Positions 50,274 through 62,592 of a stretch of DNA of 64,000 nt are shown in pieces. The first letter of the stretch is position 1. Each line of letters begins with the position of its first letter. Under the pieces are notes generated by a model. That model saw only the letters and a list, made by a program, of their open reading frames with translations. It searched no databases and had not been told where the DNA came from. The stretch covers positions 310,001 through 374,000 of the forward strand of contig QNQO01000683.1 in NCBI GenBank assembly GCA_003290165.1, in the 5' to 3' direction. The DNA is from Berberis thunbergii (Eukaryota; Streptophyta; Magnoliopsida; Ranunculales; Berberidaceae). The position numbers and the translations under genes are program-made.

Positions 50274-53200
50274 CTACTTCTTGGCCCTCCTCTTCAGCAA
50301 GAAACGCAAAGAGAATATTCCAAGAGCGAAGGTCTGCAAGAACCATCCTCTCGAATTAGCAGGATCAACACTCTTTGCCAAGTGCCAAGCATATATAGCC
50401 TCACCAATGTGTGCCATTGTTGCTGCACAGAAAACTATCCTTAGTGCTGTCATCGAGCGAAAGAAGAAAAGACTGATAGGCCTGAGGATCTTCACAGGCC
50501 CAACATCAGGGAGAAAAGCTGCAGCAAATAATGAAACCACTCCAACCACACAGAAGAGCCATACATATATGGTGGGTCCATCCAATGATTTCCTCTTCCT
50601 ATCCTGCCAGTATGTAATGGTCGCAGACATGCCTTCTTGAGGACTCACCATTGGCACATAGCCGAGTTCCTCCTTTGCTTTTAGGAAAGAGAAGTAATGA
50701 GTAACACCAACCTGTAGGCAAAACATGTGAAAATGTACGGGGATTAATTCGGTTCATTTAAAGGGTGCATTCTCCCCTTTGCCCATTGGGAAGATCAAGG
50801 TCAAGTTTTCAAGTCTCCTAGTGTAGTAAAAGTTAACTGTTTAAAACAAGGAAATGACGAGAAGAAAATTAAATTTATTTAATGGTAATAATAATTCAGC
50901 ACCCTGAGTACTTGACTGTGTTTGGGTGATTGAGGTATCTCAATCAAACAAAGAAATATCTGCCAAAGGTGTACCAACTAAGTTGATAGATGTGTGGCGG
51001 ATGGAATCACACCACTGATTCGAACCCGACTGACGTCACGGAGTGGGGAGGGTTAAGGTAAAAAATAAATAAAAATCTATTCATTCGAGACCACGATAAG
51101 GGAATAAACGTGCTATCCAACAATCCTAAATCCATTTTCCACGAACTATTTTGCTAATGAGCAAAGTTGTTCTAATTAAATTGCTTGTAAAAGGGCATGG
51201 AGCGGATCAACAAGACGAGGTTTATCTCCCATGGTTTTCCATTATCCTTTTCTTCATAGCTAGATACAAATACAACTTTAGAATTAACCACCATTAAGGT
51301 GTACAACCTAGAAAGTGTTTACTTGTTAACCTGTACAACATATAAAAATCCTAAAACTGCAACTAATTATGTACCAACAAAATCCCAGTGAAAGAGACAA
51401 AGCACACACCTTGTATACTTCAGCAGGGAGAAGTAGAGGTTGGGGAAGCCATGAACGATTCAGCCACGGAAAGAAAAAACTATACAGATACCAGAAAATC
51501 TTTCCAACAGTAAGTGCATGAGAAACTTCTAGTGTGGCATTTGGCAAATCATACTCCAGGCTTCTGAGTAGAGGGCGTATAAACTCAAACGTGTTGACAG
51601 GTGATCCTGTAACAACCGAGTAGTTCAAATATTGAGAACTAAGGAATATAAACATGGTTTTTTTCAGTAATTCAGGCCAAAATGAAAAAAGAATATCAAA
51701 CGTGAAATCATCAAAGGTAAATTTGCAAAACAAAAGCAAGAGAGGCACTATGAGTGAATTTTACCAAAAATGATATTTCCTACAAATTCTTATCCTGGAA
51801 AATTTGAGATTGTCCATTCTATTAATGAACTTCCTGAACTCTTTACTCAATCATAAGTCATCTAAAAAAATATTTTGGAGTTGCTGCATTAGAATATATA
51901 TGATCGTAAACTTTCGGCTAGGAGATCCTTTGTTCTTTATTGCATGGTTACATGTAAGAGTGTCTACTCTCTACTGTCAAGTTGCACAAACATACACAAA
52001 CACAACATCATCTTCCGGTACCTTGAAAGATGACTGGCATCAGATTCTAAATAATTAAGTAATTAGGATCAGGTTGCAGTATGTGGATAATATTTTCATA
52101 TGCAGTGTCCCTGTTCCATTAAGTAAAATGCTTACCCTCCCGTATGCAATCAAAATAGATTGCTCAAATATGAATATCTGTGTTTGTGAACTGTCAGTCA
52201 GTAGATTACTCATTTATACCAACTAATACACCATCTCAATTATTCATGCGCTTTGATTTCTGTGATGTATATAACTGAACATTTCATGTAAAGAATTTAT
52301 GAGGATGGATCCGAGATTACCATCAGATACGAAGTATGGCTGGCCAGCAGCTATAGGCCGTCCTTTCCTCCCAGGGATGTCATCTAGTAGACCCATACTT
52401 GCCATTAGTAGAGCAAGTACAAGATTATCCACATAAATCCAATCTGTCTTCACACTTGAATCTCCAATTTTGAATGGTACCAGACCTAACTTTGCAAGTG
52501 AGACTATCCGTGGCAGATGCCTCTCCTCACCTGGTCCATAAATGGCCGCAGGGCGTATCACACAGGTATAAAGACAGCTTCCATTTTTCTTCCTGTAGGA
52601 GTAGCAATATGATCAGATTAACATAGTTATTACTTAATGAGGTAAAGGAATATTTGAAGCTAAGACATGTTGAACCTGAATAACTTGTCATGCCAATACA
52701 TTTTTTATTGAACAAAAGAAACATTGGAATAGTTTAACTTCCAAACTATTGCCTTGGGACCAGCATAATCAAAGCGCCAAGTGCATAAAGATTGTAGGAT
52801 TAATCACATTTGCTAAGTGCTAACTATGCAATGTGGTATGAAGACACTTGGATAATTCAAGAAAAGCTTAAACATGGAATCTTGAGGATGAAACAGACCT
52901 CAGAAGTGGGCTTTGATAAGTAGAAAAGAGGACAACAAAGGACGTAGGACCTCAAGAGGGGATGCAAGGGAAAAACAACCCAATAAGGAATTTCAAAATC
53001 ATGATTGCTTGTAACTTATCCATGCAACTGTGCAGAGAGACTTACATGAATGTTTAAAGGTCTGATGGCAGTCATGTATGTTTTCACGAAAGTAACAAAC
53101 ACAATTTTTTTCTCTGATCTCTCTTGGAGAAAATCCAGGCCTTGGGAAAAATATTTTTGGACAGCCAACCCCAACACAACTATAATCAGGATGTTATCAT

Positions 53201-55397
53201 GAGTAATGACCCTTCTCTTTTTTAAAAAAAAATTAAATAAATAATAATAATAATAAAGGTTTTTTTTTTTTTACTTTCAGCTGCTTGAAGCGCTTTTGTA
53301 GCCAATACAATTTACAGTCTGCAAAATCTACAACTTGGAGTACTACGGTAATATTCTATGCAACAAAGGGGTATATAACAATAACAAGATGAAAACTATA
53401 TGCATGATTTTATTTGGTAAACCTTGGACATGCAGATAATTTAAACCTACTTGGAAGGCCGGCCATTGCTTTTGAGAACCAACTGTTCAGCAACAGATTT
53501 GCTACGACCATATGGATCGACGTGGTCATCTATAGGAAAATAAGGTAAAGTTTCATTGCCATTTATTATCTCCTTTCCTCCAAACACCACGTTGTATGTG
53601 CTCACGTAGACAAGTCTCTTAACCCCAAACTCGATGCAAGCATCCAATACATTGCATGTACCATTAATATTCACCTGATCAATACGGCCAGCTTGGAGCA
53701 TTTCTTTTCCTGACATGCCATAGGAAGCAAGGTGGAAAACACAATCAGCGCCTCGTAGAGCCTTTTCAACATCTTTTTTCTTGCTCACATCCCCTACACA
53801 TAAAAATCAGCTAAGTATCAAATGCAGCTTAGCATAAAAATACAAGTCAATAAACATGTAGCAGGTAACAAGGAGACAGTGAAAAAGTTGCATAGTACAT
53901 AAACTTATTATCAACACAGATACATGACATAAAAAATTTTGTGATACTAAATTCAACGTGCCAAAAAGAACTCTAAGTTCATATTATGAGATCTGCAATG
54001 CAATGCTTGAATGCTGTCAGTGCTGATCCCCTTGGATACACCAGTATATGGCTCAAGGAACTAGCTCCCTGAAATATTATAATCTGGGTCCAAAAGACCT
54101 TGCAACACTTATCTTCAAAAAGCCTTGCTTGCCAAACTTACTGATGTCAACATGACTCTAAAAAGACTAAGAAAACAGGAAACACGTCCCTTGTGAAGAG
54201 AGAGTGAACATAAACTCAAATTGGTGGCATAGGATATACAACCATCATCCACTAGTATGGCTAAGAGATGCCATGCACTCTATTGTTGATCCTAATATGA
54301 ATAACAAAAATGATCTGGAAACAGAAAATAGAAACGAAGGCATTCCCTTGCGCCATAGTGTTTTTAATTGGGAATTTGGGATATGAAGCTTCCCGAAAGC
54401 TACCTTCTAAGTGACCCACGAATAATCAAACTGAAAGATTCCATTCTCAGCTAATTTTTTGCGCATCTATCTTTAGTTACGATACCATTGAGCCATCTTC
54501 CTAGTATCTAAATGATGCCTACCTTCTACAAGGAGAAGATGTTACGTAAAATTATCTAAACAACCTCTACCGCCTGTTCATCCTCATAGATACCAAAACT
54601 ATCTGCAATTTTTTTTATACATATTTAAGATATTTATATACAACTATCAATACACATATTTGTAAAGCTTTGCAACTACATTTATTTTTCTTCTAGACTG
54701 TACAATGTTCGTGGTTTTCTTTTGATAGTACACTTCAATAGGTTTATGGTAAATCCATTTTAAGAATACGTGGTTTAGTTATTTTAGTTGGTAGTCTGTC
54801 AGCCTCTTAACCCGAGTCCGCCCGCACATGAAGCTGCCAGTCTCAGAGTCCGCCCAAACATGTAGCGTATGCCTCAGAGCCCATTCACACAAAGTTATTA
54901 CACGTGTCAAGCAAGTACGTGCAGACCACCATACCTACCGACCTCTCAAAGTCATCTATCAACAGCCAGCTTTTAATCATCCACTAATTATAATCAACAA
55001 AATTTCACAAACTAATCATCGATCGGAACTGAATTCAACATAACCTCAATTGAATGAATCGAATTTGGACAAAATTGTATAATCGAAAGAGAAACCAAAA
55101 CCCTAAAGAGATCAAATACTTGAATCGTTCATCAAATTCTGAACCAAATCAATAGAACTGAACAACAGAAATTACAGAGAGAGTGAGAGTGAAAGAAAGA
55201 TTAGCACCTTTAATGAGATGAACACCAATGTTTTGGAGATGTTGAGACCAAGTAGAGGAAGTGCGAAGATCGAATGAACGGACCTCATGAGCTCCTCTTC
55301 TTACAAGCTCTGAACAGAGAGCAGACCCTACAAAACCAAGTCCGCCTGTTACAACAAATCTCTTCTTCTCTACTCCTTCGTTTTCGCTCAAATGCAT
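50274..55397 (-). CDS. SDR42E/3-beta-hydroxysteroid dehydrogenase-like membrane enzyme
   Basis: Five minus-strand exons: 55397-55208, 53793-53451, 52592-52321, 51606-51410, 50711-50274. Phases agree, 479 residues, matching the length of Arabidopsis At2g33630. The Rossmann signature TGGLGFVG is at 17-24, the NAD-binding HLASYGMSGKE region at 84-94, the catalytic Ser128/Thr129 region is VYVSTYNVVFGG, and the YxxxK pair is Tyr158-Lys162. IRPAAIYGPGE and KTDWIYVDNL follow, as in extended SDR/3-beta-HSD enzymes. The C-terminal 110 residues hold about three hydrophobic segments (IYVWLFCVVGVVSLFAAAF; a second near LRIVFCAATMAHIGEAIYAW; WFLQTFALGIFSLRFLL), so it is probably membrane-anchored, perhaps in the ER. 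An NAD(P)-dependent sterol or related oxidoreductase activity is likely; the substrate is unknown. Confidence 0.93.
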
Positions 55398-56425
55398 CTT
55401 TTCTTTCTCTGTCTTTTACAAAATCGATAAATTGAATCCAACAATGCGAGCGTAGTTAACTGTGTGATGAAGAATAGTTTTGGTACATAGAGACAGAGAA
55501 CAAACAACAACAGCACATGACGAGACGACACGTTACACTAAATACGTATCTCTAGGCAAAAATATTTATGTGCTCCCCCACTAATGTACGCTCATTGCTA
55601 GGTGTCATGATAGGTGGTGGCTCTATCACTAGTTGCAGCTTCGACTGACATGCTACTAAGATATTATAAAGTCATGAGGTAGCAAGACCCAAAGCAGATA
55701 GTGTCGTATCATGTAGATCGGGTCGTTACAAAATCTCTAAAACTTTTTATGTCAAATTCAAATTCGAAATCCTACAGTTTAAACTAACTGTATACTTAAT
55801 GAAACTATACTTACCGAGGGTAATGTCATATTCCTAATCATCTGTAAAGACATTAAATGCTAAATATGATTTGTGGTTCTTAGTAAAGTATTTTGCGTGA
55901 AAAGGAAGAAAATTGGTTGGTCTTATTATTTTTCTTGTCCTTGTTCTTCACATCTTATGAGATATTGTTCCCCTAATACATCAAGATTTTGGATTTTGTT
56001 GCATGGATGTCTTTCATTAATCAAAAGATTATTGTTAGTATAAAAGAATTAGGAGATACATAAATGTAGCGTTTATAGATGACAAAATTAGATAAAGACG
56101 TTTAACGTGGTTTGATCACATGGAGGAAACCAAACACGATGTCAATTAAAAATGTATATGTGCTGAACTTCTTACAAAATAGGATGAAATTATAAATGTG
56201 AAGAAGAAATAAGATTAATTGACAAAGTGTGGCATGTCGTTGAATGAAATCTCTTGTAGTTACATAAACAAACCATCTAACAGAAAATTTGGCCTCTTAC
56301 ACTCTCTCTTAATGAACATGTAACACTTTCTTTATCAAAAGAAGAAAGAAAAAAGATAAAAGATCAAAACCACAAATCAAGAAGAAGAAAAACGTATAGT
56401 TGTAGGTAAAGTTTGCGATAAAACA
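55398..56425. other. Spacer between SDR and HMA-protein genes
   Basis: SDR 5' leader and promoter next to the 3' region of the HMA-domain gene. AT-rich; no further gene or repeat that I can support. Confidence 0.4.
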
Positions 56426-57287
56426 CTAGAAGAAGTTGAAGTTGTTGAATCTCATGTGTCCAAAACTGCCACTTGCACATGCATTAAGGAGGATTTCATT
56501 GTGAGCAGACCAAAACTCAGCTTTCAAACCAGCTCTTCTTGCTGCTTTTAGGATCTTGTTCTTATGTGCATATCCAGTCACAACAACTTTCTGACTATTT
56601 GCGTCGATCTCCACCTTCTCAATTCCTGAAAATCGTTCATTCAATCAATTAAAAATTTGATACATTGCTTTAGATTCTATATCTGCCTTTCATACTTTCA
56701 TGATTCATGCATTAAATCTCCGATTAAATACATCTAAAGTGTGTTTGAAGTTGTTCTACTTTTCGATATGGAAGCTAGTTATATAGTGTGAATAAAACTC
56801 ACCTTTTATCTTGGACAAGCATTTCCTGAGTCTTTTTTCATGTATCCCAACCATCTCTACCTTGAATTCTACTGTCTGCAATACATATTTATGTTGAATA
56901 TATGATACTTAAATATGTGCTATGAAAGGAAAAGCTGCAAATGGAAAATAAAATAAATATGGTACGTGCTTCCCATAAGGTAAATCTATTGAGCAATAAG
57001 TTCATTTATCAGCTTTTTTTAGCTTTTATGTTGAAAGAGTGAAAGAAAAACCAAAATTTTTCATCAAATATTTGCAGTAACTTGAATGGGTGCCATCAAA
57101 GAAACAATATACATGCTTAAATCATTTGCTATTGAAAACATGAACTCATGACGATACATGCACTTTGGGTACATGTATCTACGTACGAGATGCTCTTTAT
57201 ATGCATGTGTGATGAGATTGTTAAATAGCGAATACATATGAGATATCTAATTCAAGAAACAATACAGATATAATACCATACCTCCAT
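56426..57287 (-). CDS. HMA-domain (HIPP-like) protein lacking CxxC and CaaX
   Basis: Three minus-strand exons: 57287-57282 (only ATG GAG), 56875-56803 and 56625-56426. They are in phase and give 92 residues. The single heavy-metal-associated fold is visible: beta strand VEFKVEMVGIHEKRLRKCL, SKIKGIEKVEID, QKVVVTGYAHKNKILKAARRAG, KAEFW. Where metal-binding HMA domains have CxxC this one has a GIHEKR stretch, and the C-terminus (FNNFNFF) lacks the CaaX prenylation motif of HIPPs. It therefore probably does not bind metal in the usual way or attach to membranes by farnesylation. Plants have many such degenerate HMA proteins, mostly without known function. The very short first exon is known in this family but makes the start somewhat less certain. 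Confidence 0.8.
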
Positions 57288-57416
57288 AGGATGCCTCTAC
57301 AGAGTGATTTTTTTTTCTTCGATAAGAGTTACGATGACAGGAGCCAGAAGGGAGACAAGAACAATGATTAGAAGTGAAGGAACAATTGGAATGAACGAAA
57401 GGATAGAATGTTTGGT

Positions 57417-57428
57417 AGTATATATAAT
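57417..57428 (-). promoter_or_regulatory. TATA box of the HMA-protein gene
   Basis: TATTATATATACTA on the minus strand, about 135 bp upstream of the start codon. This allows a leader of roughly 100 nt, a normal plant spacing. Confidence 0.5.
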
Positions 57429-57917
57429 AGAAAGAGGGACACAGAAAAAGATGGAATCAAACACAAGAAAAAAAAGTGAGTCTCATTATTAATTGGGACA
57501 AGGTAAGGTACTCTCTTTGCTTTATCAAAGACGAAACCAAATTACAAGAAAATGGTTTTAGACCAGACCAGACTATGAAGAGGAACACAACCTTTAAAAA
57601 GGCTTTGAGGCTTCTCTCTTGGATTTGAAATGATAGGCTTTGACGGGTCTAACTTACCTTTACTCTTCTTGAATCTTGTTATCTCCATCCAAATACTTGC
57701 TGAGTTTGCTCTGTTGTTTTTCATGATCAAATGGTTGCGATGAAATCAGGATATGTAGGTCATGTTAATCCTGTACGCCATGTGGAGTAACTCATGTTTT
57801 AGGTTACGGTGAGGAGTGTTGTATCATTTTATGTTGGCCAATTGTTTGAGATAAAAAAATAAAGAGAGAGAAAAAGAGGTAAAGAGAATAAACACATCAC
57901 TGAGCATTCCATTCCTT

Positions 57918-58209
57918 AAGGAAATGAACCATAGTTCAAGTTTGGTATTGTTTCTTTGTGAGTTGCATCTTTTGAGAGTGAGTTATAGTACATTTGTTTG
58001 GGAATTAGATAGGCACATAGTTTACATGAGAATCTCTTTTGTGATTCAGGTATATAGTCTGAGAGATGAGTCATGGGAAATATTCTGATGGTTTAGAACT
58101 AAAATGTGAAGAACTTCTGCAATGATTCGACAAGTTTATAACAATTTCTTTACGACTTTACACATTTGGATAACAAAATATAAATGGTCCTCTATTCGAA
58201 TGCAATATT
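57918..58209 (+). repeat. Long direct repeat, copy A
   Basis: 292 bp from AAGGAAATGAACCATAG to GAATGCAATATT, nearly identical to copy B at 59575-59887. Copy A lacks about 20 bp present in B (B has TTACTCCAATAATTAGTCAC-type sequence before the TTTGCGACTTTACAC block). No coding sequence and no LTR-type TG...CA ends. Confidence 0.9.
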
Positions 58210-59574
58210 ATGAGGAGGGGAGAAATAGACTCTAGCACTCGCTGCCGCCGTCCGTTTAGATTGGGTCGTTAAGAGAGCAATCCATTATTTTTGCTACAAA
58301 TTTATTATCTAGACCGCCATGAGTTGCGCTAGATTTATTGCTCCACGTTTTTAATTGCGTCCTTAATGTCAATGAATCTAGACATGATTTTTAGCTTTCT
58401 TAAAACCCACATTTTCCACATGTTTTAATTGTGCTCTCCACGCAATGAATCTAGACGGGATTTATATCCATGTATCTAGACGCTTTCTTAAAACCCACAT
58501 TTTCCACATGTATTAATTGCATTCTCTAAGCAATGTATTTAGTTGTGATTTCGTATTTGAATGAATCTATATTCTCACTATAAATACCATATAGATTTAG
58601 AGCTCTAATACACAAGATGTAGAAAAACAAAGAAAAAGATTTTTGCAACAAGAGCATTTCGTTTTGCAATTAGAGAGAAATTTTTTTTTCCCTTTTGTAA
58701 TAAGTTAATTCATTTTGTATTCCAATCAAAGAAATATTTTTAGCTTTGTTAAATTATTTACAATGTATTGATGATTCTGAGCAAAAACAAGTGTTTAAGG
58801 GTGATAGTATTCCGTTCATCAAATGTGCAATTGATTGAACGAGATAGAGAAGATTCTGGGTTGTTTTATCCTGAGGACGGCGGGCCTAGTACACTGCTTG
58901 CACAATCCTGGGTAGAACCGCGAAACGTCTTAAAGAGAGCGACCTAGTCCGCGACTCAACCCAAGAACAAATTGGTACCTTCGTTCCTAACTTTTATTTG
59001 AATCTTTTACAATAGTAACAACAATTTTAAGACGTTATATTTCTGCCATGACTAAGATTGAAAGAATGATCCATTTATTTTCCATAATATAAATTACGGA
59101 AATATAAAAAGAAGATGGAACAAGTAATGGAATTGATTAGGTTGCCAAACATTACTTTGATGTGAAAACTGAAGGAAAAGTTGGTTGCTTATTCTCCTGA
59201 GGAATTGCATGGGATACCTCTTTTAAGGGATATACCCTCATCTTTTCCTCTAAATCTTTGTGAATTAAATTTACATCTGAAGCATGTAGAATTCATGCAT
59301 ACATATGAACACCTACACACTCACAACAACTTTTTGTGGATTGGAAAAGGAATTTTGGATGGTTTTGAAAGTATCATCCTTCAATTGCACTGCTCCAGGA
59401 TGAGAACCACATTCGATGGTATAATTATAATGGATAGATCTTCAACGAGGAATCTATATGTTGTGGAGATTGTCCTCACGAAAATAAAAAATAAAAAGTA
59501 AACATTGGTTTAACTTCCATATTGATGAACAACTTGTCGAAACAAAATCAAATATGATTAGAAAAAAGGGAAAC
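58210..59574. other. Interval between the long direct repeats
   Basis: Holds a two-unit tandem repeat at about 58371-58532 (both units run AATGAATCTAGAC, then GCTTTCTTAAAACCCACAT and TTTCCACATGT). A CACTATAAATACC TATA-like motif lies near 58576, and an open frame of unknown nature at 59181-59501. It may be an inserted or duplicated segment. Confidence 0.5.
59181..59501 (+). other. Unrecognised 106-codon ORF between the repeats
   Basis: Starts LVAYSPEELHGIP in the reading from about 59184 and ends VVEIVLTKIKNKK. It has a protein-like middle (FPLNLCELNLHLKHVEFM) and no family I recognise. No promoter or splice context is clear. It could be a gene fragment carried between the two 300-bp repeats. 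Confidence 0.25.
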
Positions 59575-59887
59575 AAGGAAATGAACCATAGTTCAAGTTT
59601 GGTATTGTTTCTTTGTGAGTTGCATCTTTTGAGAGTGAGTTACAGTACATTTGTTTGGGAATTAGATAGCCACAGTTTACATGAGAATCTCTTTTGTGAT
59701 TCAGGTATATAGTCTGAGAGATGAGTCATGGGAAATATATATTTTGATGGTTTAGAACTAAAATGTGAAGAACTTCTGCAATGATTCGACAAGTTTATAG
59801 CAATTACTCCAATAATTAGTCACATATTTGCGACTTTACACATTTGGATAACAAAATATAAATGGTCCTCTATTCGAATGCAATATT
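59575..59887 (+). repeat. Long direct repeat, copy B
   Basis: 313 bp, partner of copy A 1.66 kb to the left. The high identity implies a recent duplication. It lies 225 bp downstream of the stop codon of the polyQ gene on the opposite strand. Confidence 0.9.
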
Positions 59888-60111
59888 GTTGCAAGTTGTA
59901 TTTAAAAGATAGTTCTCTAGACTATATGGCGATGCTCTTATAGCACCTCTAATCATGTAAACAAGTAACACTTCTTCAAAGCAATCACAGTACTTGATGT
60001 TACAAATGAGAATCATTGTTAAGAAAAACAGTAAACTTGCTTATATAGTTATATGTTCAGCATCCAAATACTCTTTTCAAGTCACCCCAGAGGCCCTCAC
60101 TTTCAACCCCT

Positions 60112-62592
60112 TCAAGAACTGGGGAAAAATATGAATTTTGAATTGTACTTATTGATTTCTTCTATTGAAACAATGCGCGACCTTTTAAGATTATTTTTGT
60201 GTCTATGGAGGATGATGGTTTCACACCGACGATTGATCTCTGGAAGCCTATTTTCAGCTTCATCTGCACTGTCATTATCGCTCTTCTTATTGTTGTTCTT
60301 ATCACTGATATTTTGGTTATCCTCGCTCTTTATGATAAAGTTCTTGTTGTCTTCGTTATCTTCCTTGTTGTTCGCATTTTTCTTACAAATCACTGATGCT
60401 GGATCAAAGGTTCCAACTCGGTAGAAGATTGCATCATTACTATCATCATTCAATTGCTTAAATGTTTTGTTGAATAGCTGATCATGTATCTTGTTGATTT
60501 GTGTCAACCTGTATAACAAATGGAAAAACTGTTAAAATTATTTCCTTCACAATTCTGTAACACCACAAGACCGTAGTAAGTATACAACAATAAAAATACT
60601 AGAAAATTAGGTTTTATTTTATATCTTCTAATTGGTGGTGGGAATTGTGGTGGTGGGCAAAAATGTAAAAAAATTTTAAATTAGCACCTAAAAACAAATA
60701 CCATTCTATTTTATATTTTCTAATTAGCAGCTCATTCAAAAACAAAACAAACAGTTCATTCAGAAACTCGTTCAAAAGTTAGTTTCTAATCACTTAAAAA
60801 AAATCAAACACCTTCTAAGTATCTCCATATAACTCCGGTAACGCTTCAGGGAGGAAGGGTTAAAGAAGGATTGTCCAAAGTTCCAAGGGATATAGGTTTC
60901 AACCAAAGTAATTGCTAAAAAATGGCATAGGCTTGGTTCATTTGGACGAAGCTACACACCTCAAAGTCTTCAGCCCTCAAGACATTTTTTAGCGTCTAGG
61001 CAAAATTACTATTTTGACCCTCTTTACTATGAACATCTAACGGGGAAACTAGTAATTATTTGCCCTCCAAGTAAATTGTTTTGACCATTTTTTTAAAGTT
61101 TTGTGTTAAATGACTCATCGGAGCACAGTCACCCTCAACTTCAAAGGGGTTCACCATTTTGAGTTTGAGGTTGAGCCCTTCACCGGAGATGCTCTTATAA
61201 TGCATTTAAAAAAAAATATATTTGAAAGGCAAGCAGGGTTTTAAAGATGCCGCAAGCTGAGTTTGAACCCATGATCTAGTGATATCATTCACCAAACTCT
61301 AACCGTTGAGCTGTCATGTCATTGGCTACATTACTACCAAATTGTTCCTATGATAATAGTTTTCCATTTAACAACATGATTAATGTGAGAATACTATAAT
61401 GCCATTCTATATGGAAACCCTTCAATAATTAAATTACAGAAAAGAGAAAATGTTTCTATCTAGTTAGATTTTCTCTTACCATTCAAATGAAATAAAGAAA
61501 AATTGTATTACAATGATCTACATCAAATATTAAATGATAACTATTTATCATTACACATCACAATATACATTTATATATAGTAGAGGGAGTTTAGGGAACC
61601 AAGTTTTCGTAATCAAACTACGCAATGAAGGATGATATGACATCATTAGATGGGTTTTTACAATCTCGAGATACACATAAACACTTTGAAGTCATGTCAT
61701 CACTTGGTTGCAAAAACCCGATTTCCTAATATTTTCATTTTAAAAAATAACAATAAAAAAGTGGCAATAATAACAATATAAAAAAAATGGCAATTCATGC
61801 AATTATTCCGTGATTTAGGGTTGTTTTATAGAATCAGTCGACAGCATAAATGCATAATATAATACAAAAACTTTGTGATCAAGATTAGCACCTCTTAAAA
61901 ATCCATGGGCCCAAGCCCATAGACATTTTCAATGGGATCATCAATCTAATCATAATTTACTATTTACTAATTCAAAAATTCACTCAACATGGTTACAGAG
62001 TTGGGAAATTGTATAATTTATTAAGTAGTAAATAATAAAAAAATCAGACCTAAAATCAAGATATGCTTGTTTACCTAACATGTAAGTGATCCCCGCAGCT
62101 ATACTCCCCAATGTAGAACGAAACAGCTTCCATGAAGGTACCATAAGTACTAGGGTGAAGACCGTCGATTCTTGGGTAAGGCAGCCTTGCCCGCGGTGGT
62201 GGACTCTGCGATGATTCGATTTCAGTAAGTATGTTATCAGGAATGTTCATAAAATAATACTCCTTCCAAACCATGGTCGTGGTGGTCGTGGTGGTTGTGG
62301 TGGCACTGATAGAATTTGAGGGTGGTCTTAGCATCTTCGGCGGATACCCAACAAATCCAAAGTTGTTCATGATTGGCTCTAACTCGTCGTGTGTCATTAA
62401 TGGTCTGAATGTCTTTGTATGCCATAGAGCTAGTTTGTATAATGAAGGCCGTTGTTTTTTCTCCTTTTCTTTTTCTTCTTCCTTTACAGCGCGTGAGCGT
62501 TGTTGTTGTTGTTGTTCCGTTGCGAAGCGTTGTTGTTGTTGTTGTTGTTGTACCGTTGGACGGATTTGATCATGTTGTTGTTGTTGTGCCAT
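60112..62592 (-). CDS. Unrecognised plant protein with polyQ and polyT tracts
   Basis: Two minus-strand exons, 62592-62075 and 60508-60112, joined in phase across a GT-AG intron of 1.57 kb (LHV, then R split, then LTQINKIHDQLF), 304 residues. The N-terminus has three glutamine runs (residues 3-6, 15-21, 26-31), then a charged KEEEKEKEKK block. A structured-looking core starts at YKLALWHTKTFRPLMTHDEL, is interrupted by a nine-threonine run, and continues with WKEYYFMNIPDNIL and ARLPYPRIDGLHPSTYGTF. Exon 2 contains FYRVGTFDPASVICKK, an Asn/Asp/Lys-rich low-complexity stretch and a C-terminal RSRIVSIEEI. No signal peptide or membrane segment. The LPYPRIDGLH..TY..F core suggests a plant family of unknown function. 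I cannot name it. Confidence 0.75.
61207..61330 (-). mobile_element. tRNA-derived SINE in the polyQ-gene intron
   Basis: On the minus strand TGACAGCTCAACGGTTAGAG (about 61316-61297) is a good A-box, and GGGTTCAAACTC (about 61270-61259) a good B-box 30-40 bp downstream. The body runs on to a tail, GCTTGCCTTTCAAATATATTTTTTTT, ending at about 61208. T-rich 3' ends occur in some plant SINEs. It has the same orientation as the host gene. Target duplication not determined. Confidence 0.65.

Noticed and set aside
50281..50640. 119-codon plus-strand ORF
   Set aside because: Antisense to the last exon of the SDR gene, which has clear homology.
57542..57730. 62-codon minus-strand ORF upstream of the HMA-protein gene
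   Set aside because: No recognisable motif, and it ends upstream of a gene with its own TATA box; likely chance.
57918..59887. Direct repeats as LTRs of a small retrotransposon
   Set aside because: No TG/CA ends, primer-binding site, polypurine tract or 5-bp target duplication was visible.
60053..60424. Hydrophobic plus-strand ORF resembling a membrane protein
   Set aside because: It is the complement of the Asn/Asp/Lys-rich stretch of polyQ-gene exon 2, which gives a false Leu/Ile/Val-rich frame.
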